DNA of 44,339 nt from Clostridiales bacterium (GTDB lineage: Bacteria > Bacillota > Clostridia > Clostridiales > Oxobacteraceae), in the NCBI GenBank assembly GCA_030016385.1, contig JASEJN010000025.1, forward strand, positions 1 through 44,339, given 5' to 3'. Position numbers and translations under genes: made by a program. The notes under the pieces are model-generated. The model was not told the origin of the DNA. It saw only the letters and a list, made by a program, of their open reading frames with translations, and ran no database searches. Shown piece by piece: positions 34,156-42,447 of this stretch (positions are counted from its first letter, which is position 1; every line of letters begins with the position of its first letter).

Positions 34156-35511
34156 ATGAATTCAAAGCAACTGGTTCTTGATGCCTTAAAATGCAAGGAA
34201 GTAGAAAGGGTTCCATGGGTTCCTTTTGTAGGATGCCATGCCGCCAAGCTGATAAACGTCACTGCCGAGGAATATTTTAAAAATGCTGATAATATTATAA
34301 ACGGTGTTACAAAAGCCTACGAAGTATACAGACCGGATGCCCTTCCGGCACTGTTTGATCTTCAGGTAGAGGCAGAAGCAATAGGCTGCAAGCTTAAATA
34401 TGCAGATACCAATCCGCCGTCAGTTGTTACTCATCCTCTTGAAGATGGAGCCAAACTGTCGGATTTAAAGGTTCCTGATGAAAGTGCCGGAAGGTTTCCA
34501 ATTATTTTGAAGGCTATGAGAAAAATATGCAGCACTCTTGGAGACAAGATTGCCATATACGGTTTGATTACAGGACCTTTTACACTTGCCCTCCATCTCC
34601 TTGGAACAGATATATTTTATAAGATGGCAGACGAACCGGAATATGTCCATGAACTTTTAAAGTTTACAAAAAGTGTATGCATAAATACTGCAAAAATGTA
34701 TATCGAAGCCGGAGCCGATGTCATCGCAGTCGTGGATCCTATGACATCCCAGATATCCCCCAGGGATTTTGCAAAATTTGTTTCACCATATGCAAAAGAG
34801 ATCTTCGAATTTATAAAATCCAGAGAAAAGTTATGTTCATTCTTTGTATGCGGAAATGCGAAAAACAATATTGAAGAGATGTGCAAGTGCAACCCGAACA
34901 ATATATCTATCGATGAAAATATTCCCCTTGAATATGTAAAAAGTGTATGCAATAAATATGGCATATCCTTTGGAGGAAATATAAAACTTACTGTTACGAT
35001 GTTATTCGGAACCCCTACAGATAACATAAATGATGCGGAAAACTGCATGTCGATAGGAGGCAAGACAGGATATATACTTTCGCCAGGCTGCGATATTCCC
35101 TTTGATACTCCGGAAGAAAATATAAAGGCGATCTCAAGCCTTGTGCACGGAGAAGTAAGAAAATTCCTTCAATCGACAAATGTACTGGAGGGTATAAATA
35201 TTAAAATACCTGATTATAAAAATGAAAAGCAGGTAATCGTGGATATAGTGACAATAGATTCTGCAAGCTGTGCCCCCTGCCAGTATATGGTCGAAGCCGT
35301 TAAAAATTCATGCAGTCAATTCGGCAGCAAGGTAAAATGGGTGGAACATAAAATTAAGGAAAAAGAATCGGTAGTTTTTATGCTCAAAATGGGTGTTTCA
35401 AATATACCTACAACACTGATCGATGGCGAAATCAAATATGTAAGCATAATACCCGATGAAAACGCATTGACTGAGGAGATCAAGAAAGCCTTGGCAAAAA
35501 AAGGATTATAG
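34156..35511 (+). CDS. URO-D-family methyltransferase fused to thioredoxin-like domain
   Basis: A 451-residue protein. Residues 1-345 are a MtaA/CmuA-type URO-D barrel, the fold that moves methyl groups between corrinoid proteins and coenzyme or substrate; VDPMTSQISPRDF, SFFVCGNAKNN and SPGCDIPFDTPEEN are typical regions. The two expected cysteine metal ligands are present (Cys232, Cys312), but the usual His two residues before the first Cys is Phe230. Residues about 357-451 form a thioredoxin-like domain with a Cys-Ala-Pro-Cys active site (Cys372, Cys375) and a cis-proline region NIPTTLIDG. GGAGG lies 8 bases before the ATG at 34156. It heads an operon with a second thioredoxin-like protein and a COG0523 GTPase. 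Confidence 0.88.
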   Translation: MNSKQLVLDALKCKEVERVPWVPFVGCHAAKLINVTAEEYFKNADNIINGVTKAYEVYRPDALPALFDLQVEAEAIGCKLKYADTNPPSVVTHPLEDGAKLSDLKVPDESAGRFPIILKAMRKICSTLGDKIAIYGLITGPFTLALHLLGTDIFYKMADEPEYVHELLKFTKSVCINTAKMYIEAGADVIAVVDPMTSQISPRDFAKFVSPYAKEIFEFIKSREKLCSFFVCGNAKNNIEEMCKCNPNNISIDENIPLEYVKSVCNKYGISFGGNIKLTVTMLFGTPTDNINDAENCMSIGGKTGYILSPGCDIPFDTPEENIKAISSLVHGEVRKFLQSTNVLEGINIKIPDYKNEKQVIVDIVTIDSASCAPCQYMVEAVKNSCSQFGSKVKWVEHKIKEKESVVFMLKMGVSNIPTTLIDGEIKYVSIIPDENALTEEIKKALAKKGL

Positions 35512-35558
35512 AAATTGCTTTAAGGCATAATATATGATATATATTGCAGAGGATGTTT

Positions 35559-35864
35559 ATGATGGGTTTGAAAAGGGTTAACGTCAAGATAGTAGAGTCG
35601 AAGCAGCCATGCAGTGCTTGCCTAATCACGGGAAATCTGGTAAGGGAAATGATGGATAAGATAAGCAGGGAACTCGGGTGCGTGGACATCGAAAATATAA
35701 AATTAAGCGACCTTAAAAATATCCATTCTATAAAGGGGCTGGAAGTTGAAAACTTCCCGGCTATTATAATAAATGGGGAACAAATAACTGCAGGATCCCT
35801 TCCCATTAAGAGTAATATTATATCGATTATCAAAAAAGAGGCAGGATACGATGAAAAAGACTGA
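35559..35864 (+). CDS. small thioredoxin-like protein (CSAC)
   Basis: A 101-residue thioredoxin-fold protein with Cys18-Ser-Ala-Cys21 in the active-site position and FPAIIINGE as the cis-proline loop. It resembles the C-terminal domain of the preceding fusion protein, though the two are clearly different sequences. AGAGG lies 6 bases before the ATG at 35559; the next codon is also ATG. It overlaps the COG0523 GTPase gene by 14 bases, so expression is coupled. A role in thiol-disulfide exchange for the methyltransferase or its metal site is inference. Confidence 0.75.
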   Translation: MMGLKRVNVKIVESKQPCSACLITGNLVREMMDKISRELGCVDIENIKLSDLKNIHSIKGLEVENFPAIIINGEQITAGSLPIKSNIISIIKKEAGYDEKD

Positions 35865-36942
35865 TTTATGCATAATAGGCGGATTTTTGGGAGCCGGTAA
35901 AACTACATCGATACTATCTATTGCAAAACGCCTTGCGGACTCGGGGAAAAAGGTAGGTATCGTTACGAATGACCAGGGCAGTGAGCTTGTAGATACAAAC
36001 TTTTTGATAAAATCAGGCCTTCAGGTGCTTGAAGTTACAGGAGGATGCTTTTGCTGCAACTTTGACGAGTTTACCGACAAAGTAAATAAATTATCTGAAA
36101 CACTAAAACCCGATATAGTTCTTGCAGAGCCCGTCGGAAGCTGTACCGACCTTATCGCTACCATCTTCAAACCTATACAGGCAGATTTTGTCAAAAATTT
36201 TGTTATGTCTCCTCTTTCAGTTATTGCCGATCCTAAAAGAATAAAAAAGCTCATGATGGGAAAAGATTCACTGTTTCCATCTGAAATAAATTATCTGTTC
36301 AAAAAGCAACTCGAAGAGGCAGACATTATCGTATTGAATAAAATAGATTTGTTAACTCGTGATGAAATATCGGAAATAAAAAAATTTCTAAAACATGAAT
36401 TTAAAGGCACTGAGGTGATTGCAGCATCTGCCAAATATGGAACAGGAATTGATGATTGGGTGTCGCTTATAACTGGAAGGATCGCTCCCAAAAAAGAATC
36501 ACTGAAAATAGATTACGAAACGTATGCAGCTGCGGAAAGCTTCTTAGGCTGGTTCAACAGCACCGCTGTTATCAGCTCCGATTCGCCCTTGGATATGAAT
36601 AAATTAATGGATCATCTTATTGGCTGCATAAAAGAAAAACTTTTGAATGCAAAATGCGAGATAGCTCATCTTAAAATATATGCTATATCAGGCGACGATT
36701 TTGCAAAAGCAAGCCTTACAGGTTTATATGATGATACCGATTTCAATAAAAAAATGGAAAGTGCTGCAAGCAGTGCAAATATTATAATCAATGCGAGAGT
36801 CAGCGCATCACCTGAGATTCTAAAGCCTATTATACTGGAATCATTAAAAAGCACTGCTGCAATCTTTGGTACAGCACTTTCCGATATAGAAATCCAGTGC
36901 TTTAAGCCATCAAGGCCGAAGCCTAAATACAGGATGCAATAA
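35851..36942 (+). CDS. COG0523 / CobW-family GTPase (metal chaperone-like)
   Basis: A 363-residue G3E GTPase. Walker A is GGFLGAGKTT (residues 10-19), the COG0523 signature GCFCC is at residues 65-69, and the guanine-specificity motif NKID is near residue 163. The C-terminal half has the CobW_C layout but no His-rich metal tail. Family members deliver zinc, cobalt or other metals to target proteins. The gene overlaps the thioredoxin-like gene and ends an operon headed by a Zn-type methyltransferase, so delivery of metal to that methyltransferase or help with corrinoid handling is the best guess. Confidence 0.9.
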   Translation: MKKTDLCIIGGFLGAGKTTSILSIAKRLADSGKKVGIVTNDQGSELVDTNFLIKSGLQVLEVTGGCFCCNFDEFTDKVNKLSETLKPDIVLAEPVGSCTDLIATIFKPIQADFVKNFVMSPLSVIADPKRIKKLMMGKDSLFPSEINYLFKKQLEEADIIVLNKIDLLTRDEISEIKKFLKHEFKGTEVIAASAKYGTGIDDWVSLITGRIAPKKESLKIDYETYAAAESFLGWFNSTAVISSDSPLDMNKLMDHLIGCIKEKLLNAKCEIAHLKIYAISGDDFAKASLTGLYDDTDFNKKMESAASSANIIINARVSASPEILKPIILESLKSTAAIFGTALSDIEIQCFKPSRPKPKYRMQ

Positions 36943-36995
36943 AAACCGCCAATATTCCATAACATTCTTCAAATAATCTTAATGAAAACTTAGTC

Positions 36996-37037
36996 TGATG
37001 GCATTAATTGATGTATTACAATTAACAAATGCTATCA
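36996..37037 (+). other. two-part hairpin between GTPase and aromatic-rich protein genes
   Basis: The outer arms TGATGGCAT and ATGCTATCA pair over 9 positions with one G-U, and the inner arms TTAATTG and CAATTAA pair over 7. No T run follows. It lies 48 bases before the next gene and could be an operator, leader structure or weak terminator. Confidence 0.4.
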
Positions 37038-37084
37038 TGATGCATAACATAATACTGTATTAAATAATATACACGGAGGTTTTT

Positions 37085-37540
37085 ATGTTTCCATTTTGGA
37101 CACCGGGCTATGGATTTTTCAATAGTCCATATTGGTTCAATTATAATTACTACTATTATAATTTCCCCAGGTTATACCCGAGAATGGGGTCTGATGAATT
37201 TGAAGATGACGACTTAAAAAACATTTACGAAGATGTCCCAGGTAAGGATAGTGAAAATGTAAAAGTGCAGTATCCAGACTACAACCGTATGAGAGGCGAA
37301 GAAAATGAGAGTCTGGAAACCGACGGCCTTTCGGGACACGGAAATGCAGGGCTCTACTCTCCAGATACAATACCGCAAAATATGGCAGGAACAGCTATGA
37401 ATTCGGATAATATCGCGAACGCTCTGCTGAAAGATGATCCTGACATATTAAGCACTCTGACTGCATACGGCATACCGATAGACTCCGCAAGACAAGTGGT
37501 CAAAAGGATAATTGAGTCCTCGACAAAATACTGTAAGTAA
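37085..37540 (+). CDS. hypothetical protein with Tyr/Phe-rich N terminus, 151 aa
   Basis: I do not recognise this protein. The first 33 residues are dominated by Tyr, Phe, Trp and Pro (FPFWTPGYGFF, then FNYNYYYYNFP); an acidic, polar middle (about 35-100) and a helical C terminus (DDPDILSTLTAYGIPIDSARQVVKRIIES) follow. There is no signal peptide. Such aromatic-rich heads occur in spore coat and other surface-layer proteins, so a spore role is a guess. GGAGG lies 5 bases before the ATG, and a strong terminator overlaps the stop, so it is a single-gene unit. Confidence 0.7.
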   Translation: MFPFWTPGYGFFNSPYWFNYNYYYYNFPRLYPRMGSDEFEDDDLKNIYEDVPGKDSENVKVQYPDYNRMRGEENESLETDGLSGHGNAGLYSPDTIPQNMAGTAMNSDNIANALLKDDPDILSTLTAYGIPIDSARQVVKRIIESSTKYCK

Positions 37541-37569
37541 AAAGGAGGCAATATATCTGCCTCCTTTTT
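37539..37569. terminator. bidirectional terminator
   Basis: A 12-bp stem AAAAAGGAGGCA/TGCCTCCTTTTT with a 7-base loop and T runs on both strands. It overlaps the stop of the aromatic-rich protein gene and lies 46 bases past the end of the convergent DUF4340 gene. Confidence 0.88.
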
Positions 37570-37615
37570 ATCTATATCCTGCCAGAATAAAATATCAATT
37601 TTTTTAATACGGACT

Positions 37616-39001
37616 TTATTTAAAGTTTCTGACTGCGTTTATCATGCTACTCACCTTATCACGGGATATCAGGAAGTCCGCCTTACCGTCTCTATATACT
37701 GCATAGAAATCACTATTGTAAGGGCAATATTCCGTAACCACTTGCTTATTCGTGCCCTTATTCAAGAAAAACGTTATCTTGACTTCAGGTTTTTGGGGAA
37801 CATTCTTGTCATTTTCGGAATCCACGATAAGCCCTATGATTTTTTGGTACAGATCCTTGAATTTATCCTCGTCAGCATTCTTGCCGTTTAAGGTATAGGT
37901 CGTCACAACCTCATCCTTATCCCCGGACTTTTCTGCCTTTTTGGTTGTCCTCGTGAGTACGGCCGTATCCGTTTTGCCGCCGCTTTCAATCGTTATCTTA
38001 TCTACATCATCAATACTAACGATATATGCAAACTTTGCAGTAATATCAAACGGTTTGATATTAAGCGCATCAAGATTCGACTTCGACATTTTATATACAC
38101 CGTCTAAACCTTTAACGCTAAAATATATATACGAATCATCAACGTCTTTCCCAAAATAAATGTCCAGCGTGTTCTTATCATCTTTTTGCATGATTTCCAT
38201 AGATGGCTTATCAAGACCATACTTTCCCAAATCAGACGCTTTATCTTCCACAACATCTGAAACCGTAAGCTTTCCAAGAGCATCAAGCACAGGTGATAGT
38301 TTTTCTGAATCCGTGCCATATACCCTGCTGTATGGCTGTGTTATGTTCCAACCGCTGTCAAGCTGCGCCTGGCCTGTCTGGGCTTTTTCATCATTTTTCT
38401 TGAGTTCAATCATTCTATTATTGCGCACTATTTTAATATAATTCAACTTTTCAGAATCGATCTTGGTCAATATATCCTTATTTCTTATATCTGCAACTGT
38501 ATACATAAGATGCTGGCCATCTGCAGATGAAAGCAGATAAACCTTCGGATCGCCTTTCACCATGCCATAATAGTTATTGCCGTCGGGAGTCTTATCGCCT
38601 ACGTAAACGACCTTCTCGCTTCCATCTTCTAAAATAGCCGTTGCGGAGGATGGAGAACTCAATCCATACTCCCCTAAATTGCCCGGATTGGAACTTACTA
38701 TTTTGTCTGCATTGAGGGCAGAGAATGTTGAAACTATAGTATCTACAATATTCTGATCTATATTAATGCCTCCCTCAGATGTCAAAGCCCATTTGTCGTT
38801 TTTCTTCTCCAATTCGAGGATGCCGTCCTTATTCTTAATATTGATTTTGACTATTTTTTTAGAATCCAACTCCAAAAGTTTAACAGCTTGGGTATCGCTG
38901 CCCTGATCTTTGGTTTTCGACGGCCTTTTTGATATATAGATATAAGAAGCTGCAAGTACCGCCAAAAGTACCAAAAGAATTATAAGATTCCTCTTCTTCA
39001 T
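37616..39001 (-). CDS. DUF4340-domain membrane-anchored protein
   Basis: A 461-residue protein with one N-terminal membrane segment (residues about 5-24, IILLVLLAVLAASYIYI) and a large outside region made of repeated DUF4340-like beta units (LSSPSSATAILEDGS and LDKPSMEIMQKDD are similar blocks). GGAGG lies 8 bases before the ATG at 39001, which overlaps the stop of the GldG-like gene (ATGA). It is the last gene of the ATPase-permease-GldG operon, a combination known from genome context but with no defined substrate in Firmicutes. Confidence 0.85.
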   Translation of the reverse strand: MKKRNLIILLVLLAVLAASYIYISKRPSKTKDQGSDTQAVKLLELDSKKIVKINIKNKDGILELEKKNDKWALTSEGGINIDQNIVDTIVSTFSALNADKIVSSNPGNLGEYGLSSPSSATAILEDGSEKVVYVGDKTPDGNNYYGMVKGDPKVYLLSSADGQHLMYTVADIRNKDILTKIDSEKLNYIKIVRNNRMIELKKNDEKAQTGQAQLDSGWNITQPYSRVYGTDSEKLSPVLDALGKLTVSDVVEDKASDLGKYGLDKPSMEIMQKDDKNTLDIYFGKDVDDSYIYFSVKGLDGVYKMSKSNLDALNIKPFDITAKFAYIVSIDDVDKITIESGGKTDTAVLTRTTKKAEKSGDKDEVVTTYTLNGKNADEDKFKDLYQKIIGLIVDSENDKNVPQKPEVKITFFLNKGTNKQVVTEYCPYNSDFYAVYRDGKADFLISRDKVSSMINAVRNFK

Positions 39002-40425
39002 GCACGCTTCCTCCTCAGCCACACAGTCACGCCCCAGATTATTATAACCGCAGGAATTATGATAACAGTTATGCCGGAATATACTAGCCTGCTAAGCTGA
39101 CTCATATTCAAAGCTGTAGTATCAAGGCTCTTGGGACTTACGGAAATAGTATCTTCCTTATCCTGCAACCAGTTTAAACTATTTGTCATCAAATCAGTAT
39201 TTCCACCCCTGGTGGCATTTATAAACTGTGAATTTAAAAATATGCCGTTTGATACGACAACCAGTTTTGTGTCGCCCTTTGCTGTATCATCCGATTTATC
39301 CGTTATAGCAACGGCAATATTAAACGGACCCGTTGAGTCTCCTGCCTCTTTATCCGATGTTGTAGCCTCTAAGTTTTTCTTGCCCCACGAATTGCTTGAT
39401 GTTGTCAGAATAGGTTCAATTGTTATCGAACTCTTTTTAACATTCAATGTCTTTATTGCCTGGGCTCCCGGGATGAGCACGGCTACATTCGCCGATTTCA
39501 GCGGATTTACGATATCATGGCTTTCCATCTTCGGAAGCAGATAAATAGGATTTGAAGCAATATAATTGCTGTCACCTTCAACTACCACCACTTTATCAAG
39601 TCCAACGCCGTAACTGCCCAGAACGGACGCAAAGTTTGGCATATCCTCCTTAACTATATCCATAAGGAATATAGCCCTGCCTCCGTTTGACAAAAAGCTT
39701 CTTATGGCAGTTGTCTCGTCAGTCGATAAATCCCTCTTAGGAGATGCTATGACCAATGTGGCCTTAGGATCAAGCTTGGCATCTTTAGTCAAAAGATTGA
39801 TATTTTTTATCGTATAGTTCTGGTTCTCGAGCTGCCCTGTAACTTCATCCGGAAGGCTGGTCTCCTCATGACCTTGAAGAACCTGGATTACAGAGTTTTC
39901 ATTTGAAGTAACATAGGTTATGGCCCCTGTTATCCTCTGTTCTATTGCTAATGAATCAGCCTGTGGCTGCCCTGACTGGTCATACGAGTAATTGACAAGA
40001 TCCGTTGAGTTTATCAGCTTGAACTTTGAACCTGATTCAACAACAATGCTGTCAACATTAACACTATTCCCATTTGACGCATACTTATTGGCAAATTGAG
40101 GATATTTTATAGGGTCTTTAAATTGAACATCTATTTTTTTGGACCTTGCCGCGTACTTATCCGCAATCTCTTTTATCGTTTCGTTTTCTTTCCCTGCCTC
40201 ATCGAACACATATATGGTAACATTCTTATTCAGTTTATCCAGCACATTATAAGTTTGCTCTGATAGCGAAAAAAGTTTATTCTTGGTAAGGTCTACTTTT
40301 AAATTCAATTTACCCACCAGTAAATTTATTATTATAAGAATGGCAAGAGCAACAGCAGTTATAGCCGTGGCATAACCGCCATATCTGAATTTCTTATTCT
40401 TAAAAGAATTAACAAATTTCTCCAT
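38998..40425 (-). CDS. GldG-like ABC auxiliary membrane protein
   Basis: A 475-residue protein with membrane segments near residues 20-38 and 445-465 and a large extracytoplasmic domain of the ABC_transp_aux/GldG type (LSEQTYNVLDKLNKNVTIYVFDE near the start, then LSNGGRAIFLMD). AAGGAGGTG lies 7 bases before the ATG at 40425. It overlaps the DUF4340 gene by 4 bases and starts 14 bases after the permease gene. In Bacteroidetes the homolog acts in gliding with GldA and GldF; a Clostridium would not glide this way, so the role here is unknown. Confidence 0.85.
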   Translation of the reverse strand: MEKFVNSFKNKKFRYGGYATAITAVALAILIIINLLVGKLNLKVDLTKNKLFSLSEQTYNVLDKLNKNVTIYVFDEAGKENETIKEIADKYAARSKKIDVQFKDPIKYPQFANKYASNGNSVNVDSIVVESGSKFKLINSTDLVNYSYDQSGQPQADSLAIEQRITGAITYVTSNENSVIQVLQGHEETSLPDEVTGQLENQNYTIKNINLLTKDAKLDPKATLVIASPKRDLSTDETTAIRSFLSNGGRAIFLMDIVKEDMPNFASVLGSYGVGLDKVVVVEGDSNYIASNPIYLLPKMESHDIVNPLKSANVAVLIPGAQAIKTLNVKKSSITIEPILTTSSNSWGKKNLEATTSDKEAGDSTGPFNIAVAITDKSDDTAKGDTKLVVVSNGIFLNSQFINATRGGNTDLMTNSLNWLQDKEDTISVSPKSLDTTALNMSQLSRLVYSGITVIIIPAVIIIWGVTVWLRRKRA

Positions 40426-40439
40426 ACTACTGCACCTCC

Positions 40440-41303
40440 TTAGCTCCATCTTCTCTTGTCGATTACCCGTATTGTCAAAAATACGAATGCCGCAGAGAAG
40501 GTGATAAAATATACAATCGAACTCACATCAAGTATACCCATGGAAAAAGTATCAAATCGCTTTAACAACGAAAACCATCCTAAAAATCTGGCTGTAAAGC
40601 CTTCAAACAATGTCTTTTTTGAAAAGTATACTATTATAATTGCTATTGCACCTGCAAGAGCCGTTATTATTCCGGCGTAAACATTTCGCGTTGTATAGTA
40701 TATGATGAGACTTATAGCTGCGACGATTATCGCAGCAAATACTATACCGGCCGTAAGACTGGTCGGAAGCCCTTGCTGAAGCCAATCTATAAGCCAGATA
40801 AAAAGCAGCGCGCCGAACGTTCCTACGGCTGACGCAACCTGGCTTTCTGTCAATGAGGATATAAACAACCCCACTGCAATAAATGCTGAACCCATCAAAG
40901 CAAAACCTACATAATTTCCTACAATCTCCCATCCTTGAATAGACCCGAACATAGAAAGTATAAGCGGATATAAACATGTAATAAGCAGCGTAACGAAGAA
41001 CAAGGCTACTGCTGCGAAATACTTTCCAAGCACGATCTGCGGAAGCGTGAGCGGCGACGTAAGCAAAAGCTGGTCCGTTTTCTGGTGAGTTTCTTCTGCA
41101 ATAGATCTCATCGTCAGTATTGGTACCAAAAACAAGAAAATAAACGTAATGCTTTGAAGTACGGAATTATATTCTCCGCTTGCCGGGATCAAATCTGTCA
41201 AAGCAAAAAACAATCCCGATATGAACAAAAAGACGGACATAAAGATAAATCCTGTTACAGATGTAAAATAAGACTTAAATTCCCTGTTAAATATAGCTAT
41301 CAT
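40440..41303 (-). CDS. ABC-2 type permease (GldF-like)
   Basis: A 287-residue permease with six to seven membrane segments and the ABC-2 pattern MRSIAEETHQKTDQLLLTSPL in the first cytoplasmic loop, typical of GldF/NosY-like proteins. AAGGAGG lies about 9 bases before the ATG. Its start overlaps the stop of the ATPase gene by 4 bases (ATGA), showing coupled synthesis. With the ATPase it forms the membrane core of the system. Confidence 0.9.
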   Translation of the reverse strand: MIAIFNREFKSYFTSVTGFIFMSVFLFISGLFFALTDLIPASGEYNSVLQSITFIFLFLVPILTMRSIAEETHQKTDQLLLTSPLTLPQIVLGKYFAAVALFFVTLLITCLYPLILSMFGSIQGWEIVGNYVGFALMGSAFIAVGLFISSLTESQVASAVGTFGALLFIWLIDWLQQGLPTSLTAGIVFAAIIVAAISLIIYYTTRNVYAGIITALAGAIAIIIVYFSKKTLFEGFTARFLGWFSLLKRFDTFSMGILDVSSIVYFITFSAAFVFLTIRVIDKRRWS

Positions 41304-42262
41304 TTAACATTTCCTCCTTCTTCCTGGGTCGTAACCTGCAGAAATACCTCTTCAAGGCTAAGGTCCATTGATTTCATCATGAGAATAGGAAGACCCGAGG
41401 CACTCATAAGCCTGAACAGTGATTCACGAATATCCACGCCCTTTTTAGCTTCAACCAGAACATCTACGGTTCCGGGCTCCCTTACCCCTTGTTCTTTGAT
41501 CTTCTCTATATTTTCTAACTTTTTAAGAGCATTTAGTATATCATGAGCCCTTCCCTTTATTCTTAACATAAGGTTATTGCTATAACTTAGTTTCTTCGAA
41601 AGCTCATCGGGTGTGCCGCTTGCAACAATCTTTCCCTTATTTATGATAAGTACCCGATCGCATACTGCGCTTACCTCTGGCAATATATGAGAGCTCAATA
41701 TTATAGTATGCTGTTTCCCAAGCTCCTTAATAAGATTCCTGATTTCAATAATCTGCTTTGGATCGAGGCCTACTGTCGGCTCATCCAGCACGAGCACCTT
41801 CGGATTTCCTATAATCGATTGAGCCAAGCCTACTCTTTGCTTATAACCTTTTGATAAATTCTTTATAAGTCTTCCTCTTACATCGGTAATTTTGGTAACA
41901 TTCATTATTCTTTTAAGGCTTTTTTCGATATTGTCCGACGGTACTTTTTTTATCTTGCTTACGAATAAAAGATACTCCTCAACAGTCATATCCATATAAA
42001 GCGGAGGAAGCTCCGGAAGATAACCTATCTTTTTCTTGGCTTCTTCAGGGCTTTCCAGTATATCCACTCCATCCACCTTAACATTTCCATCTGTTGCCGA
42101 AATGTATCCTGTAATAATGTTCATCATGGTAGATTTGCCAGCACCATTTGGACCTAAAAAGCCCAATACTTCACCGTCTTTTATTGTGAAGCTGACATTA
42201 TCTAATGCAACATGTTGTCCATAACGCTTGCTTACATTTTGGACCTCTATCATTTTTTTCAC
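41300..42262 (-). CDS. ABC transporter ATPase (GldA-like)
   Basis: A 320-residue ATPase and first gene of the operon. Walker A is GPNGAGKST, the Q loop lies before YLPELPPLY, the signature is LSKGYKQRVG, Walker B is VLVLDEPTVGLDP and the H loop is ILSSHILPE. The C-terminal extension of about 80 residues is normal for ABC-2 exporters. AGAGGTG lies 6-7 bases before the ATG. It powers the GldF-like permease encoded next. Confidence 0.93.
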   Translation of the reverse strand: MKKMIEVQNVSKRYGQHVALDNVSFTIKDGEVLGFLGPNGAGKSTMMNIITGYISATDGNVKVDGVDILESPEEAKKKIGYLPELPPLYMDMTVEEYLLFVSKIKKVPSDNIEKSLKRIMNVTKITDVRGRLIKNLSKGYKQRVGLAQSIIGNPKVLVLDEPTVGLDPKQIIEIRNLIKELGKQHTIILSSHILPEVSAVCDRVLIINKGKIVASGTPDELSKKLSYSNNLMLRIKGRAHDILNALKKLENIEKIKEQGVREPGTVDVLVEAKKGVDIRESLFRLMSASGLPILMMKSMDLSLEEVFLQVTTQEEGGNVK

Positions 42263-42305
42263 CTCTGTTACTTATTTTGAATATAGCTCTAATAAATCAT
42301 TTTAA

Positions 42306-42378
42306 CCATTAAATGTGTCAGTTTTGTGGCAAAAATGTTAACACTGCGATTTTACATTTAATGGCAAGCATTTTTGCC
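42306..42378 (+). other. interlocking inverted repeats in leader region
   Basis: Two perfect inverted pairs alternate: CCATTAAATGT (42306-42316) with ACATTTAATGG (42354-42364), and GGCAAAAATG (42328-42337) with CATTTTTGCC (42369-42378). The order A-B-A'-B' allows either pairing at once only as a pseudoknot, or a switch between two structures. A small GGCAA/TTGCC hairpin at the end is a third option. It lies 70-140 bases before the small membrane protein gene. Confidence 0.45.
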
Positions 42379-42447
42379 GCAATTAAAGTAACAGGCATGT
42401 TTTTCAATTCATACAATATATCAGATATTATAATGGAGGGATGGAGT

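Noticed and set aside
34617..35063. A 148-codon minus-strand open frame inside the methyltransferase gene
   Set aside because: Antisense to a clear URO-D-family gene; no start signals.
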